Made by a program: the position numbers and the translations under genes
Notes under the pieces: model-generated
Seen by the model: only the letters and a program-made list of their open reading frames with translations
What the model was told of the DNA's origin: nothing
Database searches by the model: none
Shown: positions 52,501 through 64,000 of the stretch, piece by piece
Layout of the letters: every line of letters begins with the position of its first letter
How positions within the stretch are numbered: position 1 is the first letter of the stretch
NCBI GenBank assembly: GCA_020631735.1
Contig: CM036160.1
Location: forward strand, 110,047,860 to 110,111,859
Reading direction: 5' to 3'
Source: Saccharum officinarum
Lineage: Eukaryota > Streptophyta > Magnoliopsida > Poales > Poaceae
DNA: 64,000 nucleotides

Positions 52501-54682
52501 CCAAGAAGATGACAGAAGGACCTTGGAGGACCTTTATGCATTTCCAACTCTTCTTCCTTGTGCAAAAGTAAGACTTGCTTCTGAAGTATAGTTTGTTATT
52601 CATGTTTCCTAGTTATCTCTAATCCCATTCACTTCAGGAAAATGCGCTGCTGTCAGAAATTTTACCTATGCAGAAAGATAGTGCACTAGCATCAAGAGTT
52701 TTGAAGTTTATTCAGAATATGAGTGTGAAAGATCCTCTTCAGCCAGTGGGTATCATCCAAGAATGCCTTTCCAAATGCATAAAGAGACAGGTCTGCTCAA
52801 AACTTGTATTATGTTCATATTCTTGTTAATCTATTTGTATAAAAAGTCTGTGCTTTTGTTCTCCTTTTAGGTCGATCACATAGGCAATCAAATCCTGTCC
52901 AAGCTAATGGGTGAATGGAGATTAATGGATGAACTGTTTGTTTTACGTGCTATTTATTTGCTAGGATCAGGTCTGTCATCACTAAGTGTGCTTAAAACCC
53001 CAAAGAACTGCTTACTCATGTTTCCCTCAGACTGTTGAAATCGAGTAAAGAAATAAAACGTGATTTTACTAATTCACTTGAACCTTCAGGTGATATGCTG
53101 CAGCAGTTTCTGATAACAATTTTTGATAAGCTTGATAGAGGGAATTCCTGGGATGATGACTTTGAGTTGAATAATTTGTTGCAGGTGATTCATGTTGTAA
53201 ATTTACTGTCTTGTTGATATCTATGCTTCATGAGTATTCAGTTCTCTTATGGTTATTCCTTTCGTGCAGGAATCCATAAGAAACTCAGCTGACAAAATGC
53301 TCCTGACAGCACCAGATTCTTTGGTTGTTTCGTTAGCAAAACATGACACGCACAATGGTGAGGAAGGTCCATCAACTTCCAAAAAAGGTCGTGCACTTGG
53401 TTTTGGCATTGATGCCCTTGACATGCTTAATTTTACATATAAGGTATGCATCAAACAAGAGCAAGCTTTATCTGCATTTTTTTCCTTTGTTTTTATTTAT
53501 TTTGGTAATGGCAGGTGTCTTGGCCTCTTGATCTAATTGTTAATACAGAGGCACTGAAGAAGTATAATCAGGTAATGCCTTACTTTCTACTGTAAGTATT
53601 AGACATGATTCAATATAACTAATGCATTTGTCATTTTGGTGAACCAGGTAATGGGATTCTTACTGAAGGTCAAACGAGCAAAGTTCGTTTTGGATGAAAC
53701 CCGAAAGTGGATGTGGAAGGTAATGTTTTTTAGTTATCATCTAGCCGTCCTTTGTTGTGAGTTTTTTTTTTTACAAAGCTGGAAATGTTATAAATTGATA
53801 TATTGTTGGGAGTTGACAATTAAATGTGGTTTAGTTTATCATCATGGCAACTTAATTTCCATAAATCAATCCTCTTTTGTTGGCAGGCCAGAGGCAGGAC
53901 TACACATAATTTCAAACAACACCTAATAGTGGCACAGAAGCTCCTTCATTTTGTCGATGCATTCCATCAGTATGTCATGGACCGAGTGAGTTGAAATATG
54001 TTTGCTCAGTTCCTTCCCTTAAATCACTGTCTGTCTTGTACTCATGGCATTTTTTGAGTAGGTTTATCATAGTGCATGGACTGAGCTTTGTGATGGCATG
54101 GCGTCTGCTACTACACTGGATGAAGTCATGGAAGTTCATGAGGCATATCTCTCTTCTATTCAACGACAATGCTTTGTGGCCTCTGATAAGTTGGTAAGCA
54201 TCTTTGCCAGTTTTATATGAATCAATAAATTGTCCTGATGTTTGAGCTTGGATAAGAATGGCCATCGACTCTGTTTTTCAGTGGGCTCTCATCGCCAGTC
54301 GAGTTAAGACTATTCTTGGATTGGCACTGGTTCACAATGTTGAACAAACTCTCAGTACTGGCGGGACAGCTTCCGCTGTGAGGGCACGATGCGAGATGGA
54401 AATCGACCGGATTGAGAAGCAATTTGATGAGTGTGTCGTATTTCTCCTGAGGGTAAGTTTCTAAATCTATTTGCTGCCAGTAAAAAGATCCGACTGCTGC
54501 AGTATTTGTTTTTTTTAGATTGACTGAGTATGAATTTTGTATCCATGCAGATCCTATCTTTCAAGCTTAATGTGGGCCATTTTCCCCATCTTGCCGATCT
54601 AGTTACAAGAATCAATTACAATCACTATTTCATGTCTGATAATGGGAGCTTCTCTGCTATTCCTGGGTCCCGGCCACGGTAG
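49552..54682 (+). CDS. GCP5: Gamma-tubulin complex component, GCP5-like (16 exons)
   Basis: A Spc97/Spc98-family subunit of the gamma-tubulin ring complex, which nucleates microtubules. My exon model is 49552-49692, 49796-50056, 50172-50266, 50571-50733, 50825-50935, 51473-52567, 52638-52790, 52871-52970, 53090-53184, 53270-53443, 53515-53571, 53648-53719, 53887-53985, 54062-54193, 54282-54452 and 54551-54682. Phases match throughout and the product is 1016 aa. GRIP1 signature: LLPYLQCLDSWIYDGILDDP...EMFFYAN...FWEMSYMLR. GRIP2 signature: VSWPLDLIVN...KKYNQVMGFLLKVKRAKFVL and HFVDAFHQYVMDRV. The C terminus is RINYNHYF. The very long exon 6 (365 codons) carries the variable middle. The first exon could extend upstream: the frame is open back to a possible acceptor at 49518. 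Donors of exons 3 and 4 are weak. GCP6 is the main alternative identity. Confidence 0.88.
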
Positions 54683-55513
54683 TAGTTGAGCAGCGTAGAC
54701 AGGATTGTTGGTGTTACCGATTATGAAGAACGTATATACACCAGGGTGGTTTTTTTTCCCCTCCCGAGCCGTGATTTGTTTAACTTGCTTTGAAATACCG
54801 GCAGCACCAATTGTAAGCAAACATGTTTTACGCAAGATTTGGATGCGAGTGCTAATGCTTCTCTCCAAATTGGAACAAAAAATATGCGTCGGGCTTGTTA
54901 CAAGATTTATCAGTACATTGTTTTCAAAACGATAACATGGTCCTTCAAAAAGATGGCATAAAACGTAGTTGATCCTATTACATTTTACTTTACAGCTTAT
55001 CCGTGTGGAATCAACCATATCTCCGGAAGTTCAGATTAAGAACCGGCAGTGAGATTTTTTTTTTCTTGGAGGGTTTGGTGTCCATGGGCTCGCTCCAGAA
55101 TTCACGATGAAACAGGGAAAGAGTAGCACCCAGATGCCCGCGGCTATGCCCGTCCACGTGTTTGGCGCGTGGGTAGGAGATGTACTTCCTTGGATGCATG
55201 TGCTTGCTCTGTCTCCCACTTTGCCTAGACGGCCCCGTGACGTATGCATGTAACTCCTATCCGCCCATAGGTACCTTACTGCCACACCTTAGGCACGTTA
55301 TTGCCGCATCTATCCACGCGGGTGCTATTGTCCCCGCGCGCTGCTGCCGCGCTTGCCGGCCAGGCCCCGCCTGTTACTGCATTACGCATGCGCCTGTGCA
55401 TGTATGTGGGGGCCGCCACACACACTTTGCTTTCCGCACGCACGCAGGGACCGCTGCGCCCGAGGGGATCACCTCCGTCTGCATCCACTTCCCACGCCTG
55501 GTTACGTAACAAT
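54683..55513. other. GCP5 3' flank and gene-free interval
   Basis: The first about 300 bp is probably GCP5 3' UTR. The rest is GC-rich, non-coding-looking DNA with overlapping short ORFs on both strands and no recognisable domain. Confidence 0.55.
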
Positions 55514-56215
55514 TGCAACATAAAGCATTTGTTGAGACATATGTCCGTAATAAATGAAACATTACAAACATACGCTTGCAATATATGTGTATGACCACTG
55601 CAACATATGCAACATCCAGAAAAAATACTTGCAACATACGTTTGAAACAGGTGAAACATTTAAAACATACAATTGCAACATACTCCCTCCGTACTCGTAA
55701 AGGAAGTCGTTTTGGACAGCGACACGGTCTCCAAAACACAACTTTAACTTCTTGTTTCTATAAAAATATTTATCGAAAGTGATATATGTATACTTTTATA
55801 AAAGCATTTTTTAAGACAAATCTATTCATATAATTTTCATATTTTCAAACTCAATAATTTGAGAGTTATTCATGATTTATATTCCCAAGGTTTGACTCAA
55901 ACCTTGTCCTAAACGACTTCCTTTATGAGTACGGAGAGAGTACGTATATAGCCAGTGCAACATATGTAACATCTAGACATAACACTTGCAACATACCTTT
56001 AAAAGTTGAAACAACTGAAACATTAGAAGCATACACTTGCAACGTATGAAACATCCAGATAAAAACACTTGCAACGTACGTTTGAAACAGCTGAAACATT
56101 TGAAACATACACTTGCAACATACGTGTATAGTCATTGCAACATACACAATATCAAAATGAAACACATGCAACATCTAGATAAAAGTATATATCTGAAACA
56201 CATGAAACATACGGA
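55514..56215. repeat. Degenerate GCAACATAYG / TGAAACA repeat
   Basis: Irregular alternation of TTGCAACATACG, TGAAACA(G/C)(C/G)TGAAACATTTGAAACAT and ACATCCAGA-type motifs. It is interrupted by a Stowaway MITE. Such degenerate arrays are widespread in grasses and often belong to Mutator-like elements; this assignment is inferred. Confidence 0.7.
55683..55940. mobile_element. Stowaway MITE (258 bp) inside the degenerate repeat
   Basis: 30-bp inverted ends (CTCCCTCCGTACTCGTAAAG... and reversed CTCTCTCCGTACTCATAAAG...) differ at two positions. TA at 55681-55682 and 55941-55942 is the TSD. Confidence 0.93.
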
Positions 56216-57764
56216 GGCTAGATGCCATGGAGTAACGGAAAAGTTTGGGCTAGCACTCAGCTTCCATACAGATGTGGGCCTGTGCTCCTCTCACAAACAT
56301 GCAAGCGGCCTAGCCAGCCCTACAACTGGCTAAGCACCTAAGCCGATCGGCTAAAGCAACAACGTGGCAGGCCGCATGTGGCAGGGGCAGCTAGGCATGG
56401 CGCATACAATACAGAGAGAAAAGAGTAGCACGAGCAGGCCTATGCGCTAGGCAGCAGAGAGCAGGCATGCCATGGAGGCTTGCGGCCTTGGGCACATGCA
56501 GCTTGGGGCCTAACCGGCTGCAACACGACAAGCAGCAGTAGGCCTAAGCGCTAGGCAGCAGAGGGCAGACACGGCAAGGAGGCCTGTGGTCCTAGGCGCG
56601 TGCGGACATAGCCTAGCCAGCAGCGGACATAGCAGGCAGCCAAAGGCAGCCAGTCCTCTCTCTCTGGTCACGTGCATGCACGGCCTCCACACGTTGCATG
56701 CACCTCGAATAAGTGACCCCACGTGCTCCCAGGATACGGACTTCGCTGTAACTACACGTCCCTTTTTTTATTGGGCGCGTCGGAGTGGGTTTGTCCGTCC
56801 ATCTCTCCCCGACCAAGCATTAGGGCAGGTGCATTGCTCCACATCAGCTGTCCGATAAGTTGCCTCATGCATCGTCACGTAGGATTTTTGCTGACTTGGA
56901 AGAGGGAGAGTTAGGAGAGAGAGACGAGCCGTTGTTTTGTTTGACAACAGGCTCATCCACGGAAATTTTGGCGGATGAGACGACCTTACCACCATTGTAT
57001 GCCATGTCGTTGCGATGGGAGGCGATTTTTTCTCTTCACCGGATCTGCTACGCCGACTCTTCCATTGATGCCGGCCTCCTGGTGTGTCGTTGGTGTGCTT
57101 TGCTTCTTCTTTCTGAGACATACGGCGTTCTGCTTGTGCTCTCCGGTGAGGAGATAGAGGCAAGACAGGAGAGATAACATATTTTATTCTAATGAAACAA
57201 TGTCTACACAGTGACGTAAATAAGCTACAAAGTTAAGATTTGTAGATGATCATAATATTAATCCGGTCAATGCATAATTTTAGAAATCATAGATTAATAT
57301 TAATCCGGTCAATGCATAATTTTAGAAATCATAGATTAATATGAGACAAATTAAAAGACAATGCATTGTAGGACTTGTTTATTTGATCGTCTTAAAATTA
57401 TGTGGCAATGTATGAGGCGATATATTAGGCAACACCAATATACTTCCCTTAGCGATGAAACAGCGGAAGGTAAGACGTTCGTCGCTCGTCAAAGAAAGAA
57501 ACCAGAAACAGTCCCAGCCACAGATGCCAACACCTGAAGCACTGGCATTGAAAAAAAAACCGCTCTACCATTGCTCGCTTCATCCATTGTCAAAATTTGG
57601 TTGACCAGATTAGCCAGACAATTTTAACCGACTGGGTTTGTTACCATCAGGCGCACACGCACCTTGAGGGCTCATGACTCATGAGTCGTGACTCGTAACC
57701 AACGTGCCGCTATGCATGGTGCTTGTTCAATGATGACATGGTCCGTTACATTACATCTCGTTGG
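56216..57764. other. Gene-free interval with small duplications
   Basis: It contains a diverged duplication with period about 104 bp around AGGCCTAAGCGCTAGGCAGC (56436 and 56540) and a near-perfect 42-bp tandem (57257-57340). A 105-codon ORF at 56860-57177 has no recognisable domain and is not supported as a gene. Confidence 0.5.
57257..57340. repeat. 42-bp tandem duplication
   Basis: Two copies of ATTAATCCGGTCAATGCATA... followed by ATTTTAGAAATCATAGATTA, apparently identical. Confidence 0.9.
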
Positions 57765-58731
57765 CCGTTTTTTTTTATTTTTTAGCTTTTTTTTTAAAAG
57801 ATTCTCTCAAATATACCTCTGACGGAAAGATTTCAGAAAATGAACCCATGGCTTGGCGCCATCCATGCTGGCGCCAAGGTAACACAGCTTGGTGCCGTTG
57901 GCGTTGGCGTCAAGCTCCCATGCCACTTGGCCGATGACACCGAGCTGGCGGTGATGACGCCGAGCTGCCGATGACGCCAAGCTGGCGGTGATGACGCCGA
58001 GCTGGCGGTGATGTGGCAGTCACCTTGGCGCCGTCATCATTGGCGCCAAGCTTGGCGCCGTCGTAATTGGCGCCAAGCCTGGCGCCATGGATCTTGGCGT
58101 CGAGCTGTTGGAATTTTTTAAGTCTGGAATTTTACCATGAGATGGACATATAGAAATTTTGGCTAAGTCTATAAATTTACCATGAGATGTGACATGTTGG
58201 AATTTGTTAAGTCTGGAATTTTACCATGACATTGACAAATTTGAGGTTATCCTATGGTAGTTGGTATTCTAGCATATCCAGGCCGCAGCAAAAATCCTAA
58301 CTAAATTTTTCTATGAGATGGACATACAAAATTTTGACAAAGTCTTGATATTTACCATATGATGGGCAACCTAGAAATTGACCAATTTGCATATGTCTAA
58401 ACCTTAGTAAATATCAAGACTCAACAAATTCCAACATGTCCATCTCACGGTAAATTTGGGTACTTAAAATAGGGTCTTGGCACCGTGATCTGTGGCGCCA
58501 GGCTTGGCGCCAATTAGAGTGGCGCCAAGTCTTGGCGCCAAAGATCATGGCGCCAAGACCCTGCCACGTCAGCGTCACGCGTTAAGGTCTTGGCGTCAGT
58601 TACCCTGGCGCCATGTCGTGTTACCTCGGCGCCGACGATCATAGCGCCAAGATAAGGGTCTAATTTTGAAATCTTTCCGCCAGAGACATATTTGAGAGAA
58701 TCTTTCGAAAAAAGGCTTAAAAAAAAGACGG
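57765..58731. mobile_element. Non-autonomous MULE-like element with GGCGCC-rich interior (967 bp)
   Basis: Long inverted ends (CCGTYTTTTTTTT..., then AAAGATTCTCTCAAATAT and CTCTGRCGGAAAGATTTCA) extend about 85 bp with small gaps. Flanking 9-mers TCTCGTTGG (57756-57764) and TCTTGTTAG (58732-58740) match at 7 of 9 positions, a decayed Mutator-size TSD. Two internal clusters (57850-58110 and 58480-58655) hold 14 GGCGCC palindromes, mostly as TTGGCGCCA. No transposase is present. Confidence 0.75.
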
Positions 58732-58910
58732 TCTTGTTAGCCTGTAAGAATGAGAAAAGCAGACCCACTCGTGCCAGGGTAACATCAATTTCGAGACTTG
58801 GAGCTTACAGGAGAAAAGGGCATGAATGCTTGAAACGATGCCCAAAACAACACAAAGCAACATTGTCTTGGATTTTCTCGGAAGAACATAACAATACTTG
58901 GATTCCAGTC

Positions 58911-59213
58911 CAAAGGCGGAACCAGCGATTTTGATTAAGGGAGGCCGGACAACAGCGATTTTGATTAAGGGAGGCCGGACAATGTGATCGTATTTTTAGT
59001 GTGATAAAATATACATAATTATATGTTTCAACAAATTTTTAAAAAAATATACACTATTTCTAACCAAAATCATCATATTTCAATAAAAAAATAGGTGAAA
59101 TTAATATTTTTTGTGTTATAAATACAAATATTTATATAGGTATTTAAATGAATCTACTGCATCCTGGGGGGTGGCGGCCACGACCCCTGCTAGCCCCCCT
59201 TATTCCGCCTCTG
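58911..59213. mobile_element. hAT-like MITE (303 bp)
   Basis: Ends CAAAGGCGGAACC and, reversed, CAGAGGCGGAATA. The flanking 8-mers TTCCAGTC (58903-58910) and TTTCAGTC (59214-59221) differ at one base, fitting a hAT 8-bp TSD. A 30-bp tandem duplication lies near its left end (58923-58982). Confidence 0.75.
58923..58982. repeat. 30-bp tandem duplication within the hAT-like MITE
   Basis: Two identical units starting CAGCGATTTTGATTAAGGGA. Confidence 0.92.
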
Positions 59214-60708
59214 TTTCAGTCTTAAGTTGCCACACCAAACCTTAGGATAACAATTTTTCTATCCAGTATGAGAATTGCTATACATTTGTTTTCATCGCCT
59301 CCAGCAACCGATTTTCGCGCTCACTCCGTCTGGGTACCACCTGATCTCCCATCCAGTGGCAATATTTTATGTTTCTTTTAATTTTTTTATTTCTTTTTCT
59401 TTTGGTTCTTTTTTCCTTTTCTTATTATTTTTTTATGTTTGCATGCTATACATGTGATGTTATATTTTTATATTTTCTTTTCTTTTTTATTTTGATTTTT
59501 TTTAGTTTTCTTTGTTTCTTTTCTAATTTTGTTTTTCTTTGATTCATGTTTTTTCTGAAAAATTTGGCAAGATTTGTAATCCATAGAAATACCTAAATTA
59601 CATCACTCTGTTCAATAAATTATACTAAAAAATCATTGTAAATATAGTAATAAAACAGTGTAAATATAGTTATAAGACAATGTAAGTGAAACATTTAGTT
59701 GTTGCCCTTTATAAATGTGGCTAGATTTGCTGATGTGTTTATTTGCCTATAGTTTTGTTTGGCCGTTGGATCTAGATCATAGGGTTTGAAATTCGGTTGT
59801 TTTTGTTTGCTCCAACAGTCGTTTCTAGTCCCTGGTAGAATTCGGTTGTTTTTGGCTCTGCCAACAACCGACTGCTGGGAGGACACAAAACAACCGACTA
59901 CTACGTAGACAGATCCAGCAGCATTTAGTTACTACCACAACTTAAGGCCTATAGTTGCCAGAAACCAAATAAAGAAGCTGAAACAAACAGCTTAGCTGAT
60001 TTCTGATGAAATAAACTAAAAGCTGAAAAACATGTTTTGAGCAGCTTTTTTAGCTTTTGGTGTGCTGAAAATTTTAAATTTTATTTACAAAGCCAATAGC
60101 CAGAAACCAAAAGCCAGCAAAGTACAATACTAGACCCACCCATCATAGGCTAAATTTTCTTGTCTAAACTTCTCGGCCACTAGACCCACTCGTCAAAGGC
60201 TAACGATTATATTATCATTAGAATATCTTTATCGATCTTCTCTTCTCAACGATCCATTTCTAAAATCTTTAATAATATTCAATTTTTGCTGGCTTTAATT
60301 TTCAATAGCTCTTCATTAACCAACCAGTCTAGTTCATAGGCACAGAGGCCAACAGAAACCAATACACAGCGACCTTTCAATTGGCAAGGTAGTAGTGTTA
60401 TCAAAGAGAAGCTATCTAAAATCAACTTCTGCTTTGCATATAAGTTACAACAGCAATTGGGAATTTGGGATATTTGTCATCTGACATAAGCTGATGGCAC
60501 TCTCTTGTTTCGTGTTCAGAAACGAACATACAAGCTGAAGTGCACCAGCTTCCGTAATAAATGTGCTTGCTCATGAACCGAAACCATGCGGGGCAACCAG
60601 AAGGCTTTACAAACTTGGAGATAAGCTTGCCATCAATTTTGTTGGCAAAAGCCAAAATATTAGAAACGCGAGGAGACCAAAATGGTGAAATCCTAAGCGG
60701 TGGAGGTC
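59214..60708. other. T-rich and AT-rich interval; right end is the RRM gene 3' UTR
   Basis: A T-rich tract at about 59370-59560 and otherwise unremarkable AT-rich DNA. The last about 300 bp is probably 3' UTR of the minus-strand RRM gene. A 77-codon minus ORF there (60422-60655) is in UTR sequence. Confidence 0.5.
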
Positions 60709-63341
60709 CTACTTGCTTTTGTGTCCTTTTGCCATCTCCACAAAGATCAATCTTCCACGTAGAATCTGTTGAGATGCAGTTAATTAGAGAAAGTTTAAGA
60801 TCAAGAATATCATGTAAAGCTAATACCAGTTCACATCAGGCTCAAGGAATGAAGCCTCTACATGTTTTCTTATTTTAATTTAATTCAGACACTGAAACCT
60901 TAGAACAACAAGATTAGGAAGAGAGTGTTGCTGACGAAAAAGTGGAGTTCCATAACGCTCAGTACATGGATATGAACACACCAACTGGAGCATTTTGTGA
61001 ATAAAATATGGCAAGATACAATTGCATTTAACAAATAAAGCTACAAATCAACATAAAACTATGTTCATCTTGCTGGAAACAATTGTTGCCTTGTTGGAAA
61101 CTAGTGAATTTCCAGCTTGTGCTGAGTTGTGATTTTGCAAAAAGATTGAAATTCCTAAACTAATGCTGCTGAAGGAAAGTGCAATTGAACTATTTACAAC
61201 AGGACAAAGAACCCATGACCATGACTTCTTATACTAAGTCCACATCCAAATAAAGTTAAAACATGTAGTGTTACATAAAGAATGCATTAGGTGCAAGTAT
61301 CATACCATAATACCATGAAGGGTATAGTTCCTATCCCTAAAGTAACTCAATAAGAGGGACAATTTCCTGAACGCAACACTTTATTCACCAGAGGAAAAAA
61401 AAAACTCTGCTGCTAATGCATTAATGTTACCTAAATTATACAGTCAAATTATCTTCTCCATGCAGTCATCCAGGTTGGGAGCTGCCTTATCCATGACAGG
61501 CAGCAAGATGTAACAAAATGCTAATACGACTAGTCACTGCTTAGTAAGTGGGACAAATTAAATGCATTAATTCAAAACATGTATTTTCATGAAAGAAAGC
61601 ATCCCTGCAGATTTTAAGATAAACTAGTAAATGCTCTTTTACATAAAAGGCCATGTTAAAGGTGTAATATATGGAGTATCCTCATCCTTCAATCCTTTTG
61701 CAAATAGGTATTGATAACTTATACATCCAGCTTTCAAGAATCATGAGTATGCTATATATATTTGTGAATGGAGATTTGCAGGAAGAGCAGACCTAGAAAA
61801 GTGAAAATTAGAACTTTTGAGTGGTTCAGTGGAGAAAGAAATGGCATCAAAGCTTACACTGCACTATCAAGAATTTTCTAGAGTATCGTGGCAGATAAAT
61901 GGCGACTAAACAGTCTGCACTATATTTCCATTCCAGTCTCTTCTTCATTTATTTATCAAGTAGACTATGGTGGCTCCTCCTTTGACTCTAACCTCAGCCT
62001 ACTATAGTTCCATTCCAGTCTCTTCTTTGTTTATTTATTTGAAAGTGGGCATCGAAAGGAAATTGAGTAAGTATCAATAATTTATTAGTATCAGTAAATA
62101 AATGAAGTTTCTGTTAGAAACAAGTGAGCAGAGCAGAAAGCATATACCCTGCCATCCATTGCCTTGACAGCTTTCTCTGCCTCTGCTTGCGATGAATATT
62201 TGACAAAACCAAATCCCTTGATCCTTCCAGTTTGCTGGTCTCGCATAAGTCGAGCTACACTTAATAAGATACAAAAAGCAACATTAAACTGAAATACTAC
62301 TATTTTGATTCAGCTAACCTAACCAATACTGTTAAAGAGCCAAATAAACTATCAAGTTTCATTAAGAAACATAAAGATTCCCAACTGCAAGTGGTAAAGA
62401 GCATGAGGCAGGGCCAATAATAGTAATAGCACAGGTAATGTACCTTCCTCTACGGTGCCAAATGGTGAAAAGACATCTTTGAATTCTTCCTCTGTTGTAT
62501 AGAATGATAATCCTGCAAAAAGCCAAAAACACAACAACAATGAGTTAATACTGCATGCCACAACCACACAGGATTAGTAACAGACAACATTAGACAAAAT
62601 ACTCAGTAAGACATGGGGATGTATATACCCTATGAGCAGAACCTGTGTCTTCATCAGAGTGCATAAGTAGCAGAATGTTCACAACAAATGTTACCAAGAT
62701 GACCCCGCAAAAAAAATGTTACCAAGAAGAAAAGGAAAGGGAGGGTGGGTATGTTGGAAACATTTATATCAGCTTTACAATATACTGTTTTCACATTGTA
62801 ATCAAGCTCCATGCAACAAATGAGAATCATCTCCAAAACTCGATCGATAGCAAAATATCAGAGGTGAAGTCATGAAGATGACAGTGTATGGATACAGAAA
62901 TTCATCATCATTCTTATGGTCAACTACATGTGAGGAAGAGGAACTAGGTAGCAACGGCACTAAGTGTTACCGTTAAAAGGAATCATATTCTGATAGCATC
63001 AGATACTAGTTGCAAACCCTGAAAGCCACATGCTCCCAAGCAAATGTCAAAATCCTAGACCACCAACCAGTGCTATCTTCTGCCAAAACCATGAAAAGTC
63101 ACAGCTCCACAGTACCTGACTAGCATGCTACATGAATCAAACACAAGAGTACCATATCATCACGCAGTCACATACAAGTTCTGGCACAAATCCAACCATC
63201 ATATGGTGAACCATGTGACTGCAGAGACAAGCACGAATCAGCAAAGATGTACTTACTGCTGACGAATATCTCCGTGCTGAAGCACCTCATGCCCAGAACC
63301 TGACAGGTCAAACCCGTGAGCCTTCCACCTCGCATCATCAT
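60709..63341 (-). CDS. Small organellar RRM RNA-binding protein (4 exons, 105 aa)
   Basis: Minus-strand exons are 63341-63257, 62512-62444, 62254-62148 and 60765-60709. All introns are GT-AG with compatible phases. The first exon gives a basic N terminus (MMMRGGRLTGL...LGMRCFSTE) that looks like a mitochondrial presequence with an R-x-F-S type cleavage site. A single RRM follows: RNP2 is IFVSRL, the next segment is TTEEEFKDVFSPFGTVEEARLM, RNP1 is KGFGFVKY, and the domain ends ILRGRLIFVEMAKGHKSK before a TAG. It resembles plant small organellar RNA-binding proteins (SRBP/ORRM type) involved in organelle transcript processing or editing; the exact role is inferred. The start is the first of three consecutive ATGs. 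The RRM fills nearly the whole protein, with no glycine-rich tail. Confidence 0.88.
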
Positions 63342-63438
63342 CGGGGTGATCTCCACTCTCCACCTGAAACCCTAGATCCCCCAAGTTACCAGTGCGGAAG
63401 CAAGACAGCAAGCGGCGAAGGCACCGATAACAATTATA

Positions 63439-63600
63439 TTACAACGAGTACATCAAGTCCAGGTGGTCCCTGGGGAGGGCGAAGCGCATGGAGGTCTGGA
63501 TCTCACAGGAGGTGGTGGGATTCTTGTTATAGCGGGCGAGGCAAACGCCCCCTTGCGACAGCTTCATGATGGACATGGTTTTGGAGGAGATGATGATGTC
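63439..63600 (-). pseudogene. Degenerate histone H2B fragment
   Basis: The minus-strand frame reads IIISSKTMSIM, then CLARYNKNPTTSCEIQTSM and RFALP before a TAA. These align with the H2B core (ISSKAM.., LARYNKKPTITSREIQT.VRLVLPGEL). The segment between them is shortened, the C-terminal helix is replaced, and no N-terminal tail is seen. It lies about 100 bp upstream of the RRM start codon on the same strand. It is a truncated H2B copy, not a working gene. Confidence 0.7.
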
Positions 63601-64000
63601 GGCTAAACATGATTCAGCACCTTAACGATGCAGATTTTGTAGGTATGCATGCTCTTCTTGGCCTTATTCTTCCTCTTGGTATGATACGCCCCACTTGTTC
63701 TTCATTTGCTCTTGGGTGTATAGCTTTTTGGTATGATTATAGAACTATTTTACAAGATTTTCATAGCCCACACTGTTCAAGCATTGTTGCGGTCTATCGT
63801 GGACAAGGTCTTCTTCCAAGCAAATGTAGTTAAAAGACCTTTGCGGCAGAAGCATCCCATTTTGCCTTACAGACTATTCCATCTATAAATATCAAGGGCA
63901 TATATTATAAGGATGGAAACGTATTGGCATTTAGAGATATTATTAACCCACAGGGTACTCAACAGGAAAAAGGGCATCTCCATCTAACCAGCACCGCAAC
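63601..64000. other. Window end, unassigned
   Basis: A 75-codon plus-strand frame (63609-63833) and a further open stretch (AAEASHFALQTIPSINIKG, around 63850-63900) are not recognisable to me. They may belong to another repeat that continues beyond the window. Confidence 0.35.

Noticed and set aside
56860..57177. 105-codon plus-strand ORF
   Set aside because: No recognisable motif and no homologous exon structure; probably chance.
60422..60655. 77-codon minus-strand ORF next to the RRM gene
   Set aside because: It lies in the 3' UTR downstream of the RRM stop codon at 60709, begins at no supported start and has no recognisable domain.

Overview
The window is repeat-rich nuclear DNA from a grass. 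A panicoid or andropogonoid species is my inference from the transposon types, namely CACTA ends built of TTTGCCGAGGGCC, SIRE-like TR-GAG elements, Athila-like elements and Stowaway MITEs. Spliced genes with GT-AG introns, a plant tRNA-Asp primer site and two 100-N scaffold gaps (9585-9684, 32730-32829) show that it is a draft eukaryotic assembly.

1-34 kb is nested transposons. A gag-only, copia-like LTR element (family A, LTR about 2.5 kb) occurs twice: a partial copy at 1-7760 and a complete one at 10313-20457 with TSD ATGAG. The complete copy sits inside a reverse-oriented solo LTR of family B (9688-21480). Both A copies have the same insertion junction and flank, so 1-9584 is a duplicate of 12695-22293, probably an unmerged contig end. 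A CACTA element starts at 23193. Its transposase gene is split by a complete Athila-like element of family B (24631-32314, two 1642-bp LTRs, TSD ATATG) that carries gag and broken protease sequence but no reverse transcriptase or integrase. After the second gap comes the LTR of another, minus-strand element.

34-40.6 kb is intergenic, with a Stowaway MITE, a tRNA-derived SINE and a decayed L1 LINE 3' end.

40.6-54.7 kb is a head-to-head pair of host genes. SRP68 (signal recognition particle 68-kDa subunit, minus strand, 13 exons, 592 aa by my splice model) has introns that hold an (AT)n tract, two Stowaway MITEs (one truncated), an RTE-type LINE tail and a tRNA-derived SINE, the last two with perfect TSDs. 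A GCP5-like gamma-tubulin complex gene (plus strand, 16 exons, 1016 aa by my model) lies 2.5 kb away. Between their start codons lie a Pack-MULE-like element with a 9-bp TSD, about 120 bp upstream of the SRP68 ATG, and an inverted duplication of about 168 bp whose right arm is the GCP5 5' flank.

54.7-64 kb holds degenerate repeats, a Stowaway MITE, a non-autonomous MULE packed with GGCGCC palindromes and a hAT-like MITE. It also has a small four-exon organellar RRM protein gene (minus strand, 105 aa) with a degenerate histone H2B fragment just upstream. The host genes are housekeeping functions (co-translational targeting, microtubule nucleation, organellar RNA binding) and show no sign of acting as one pathway.
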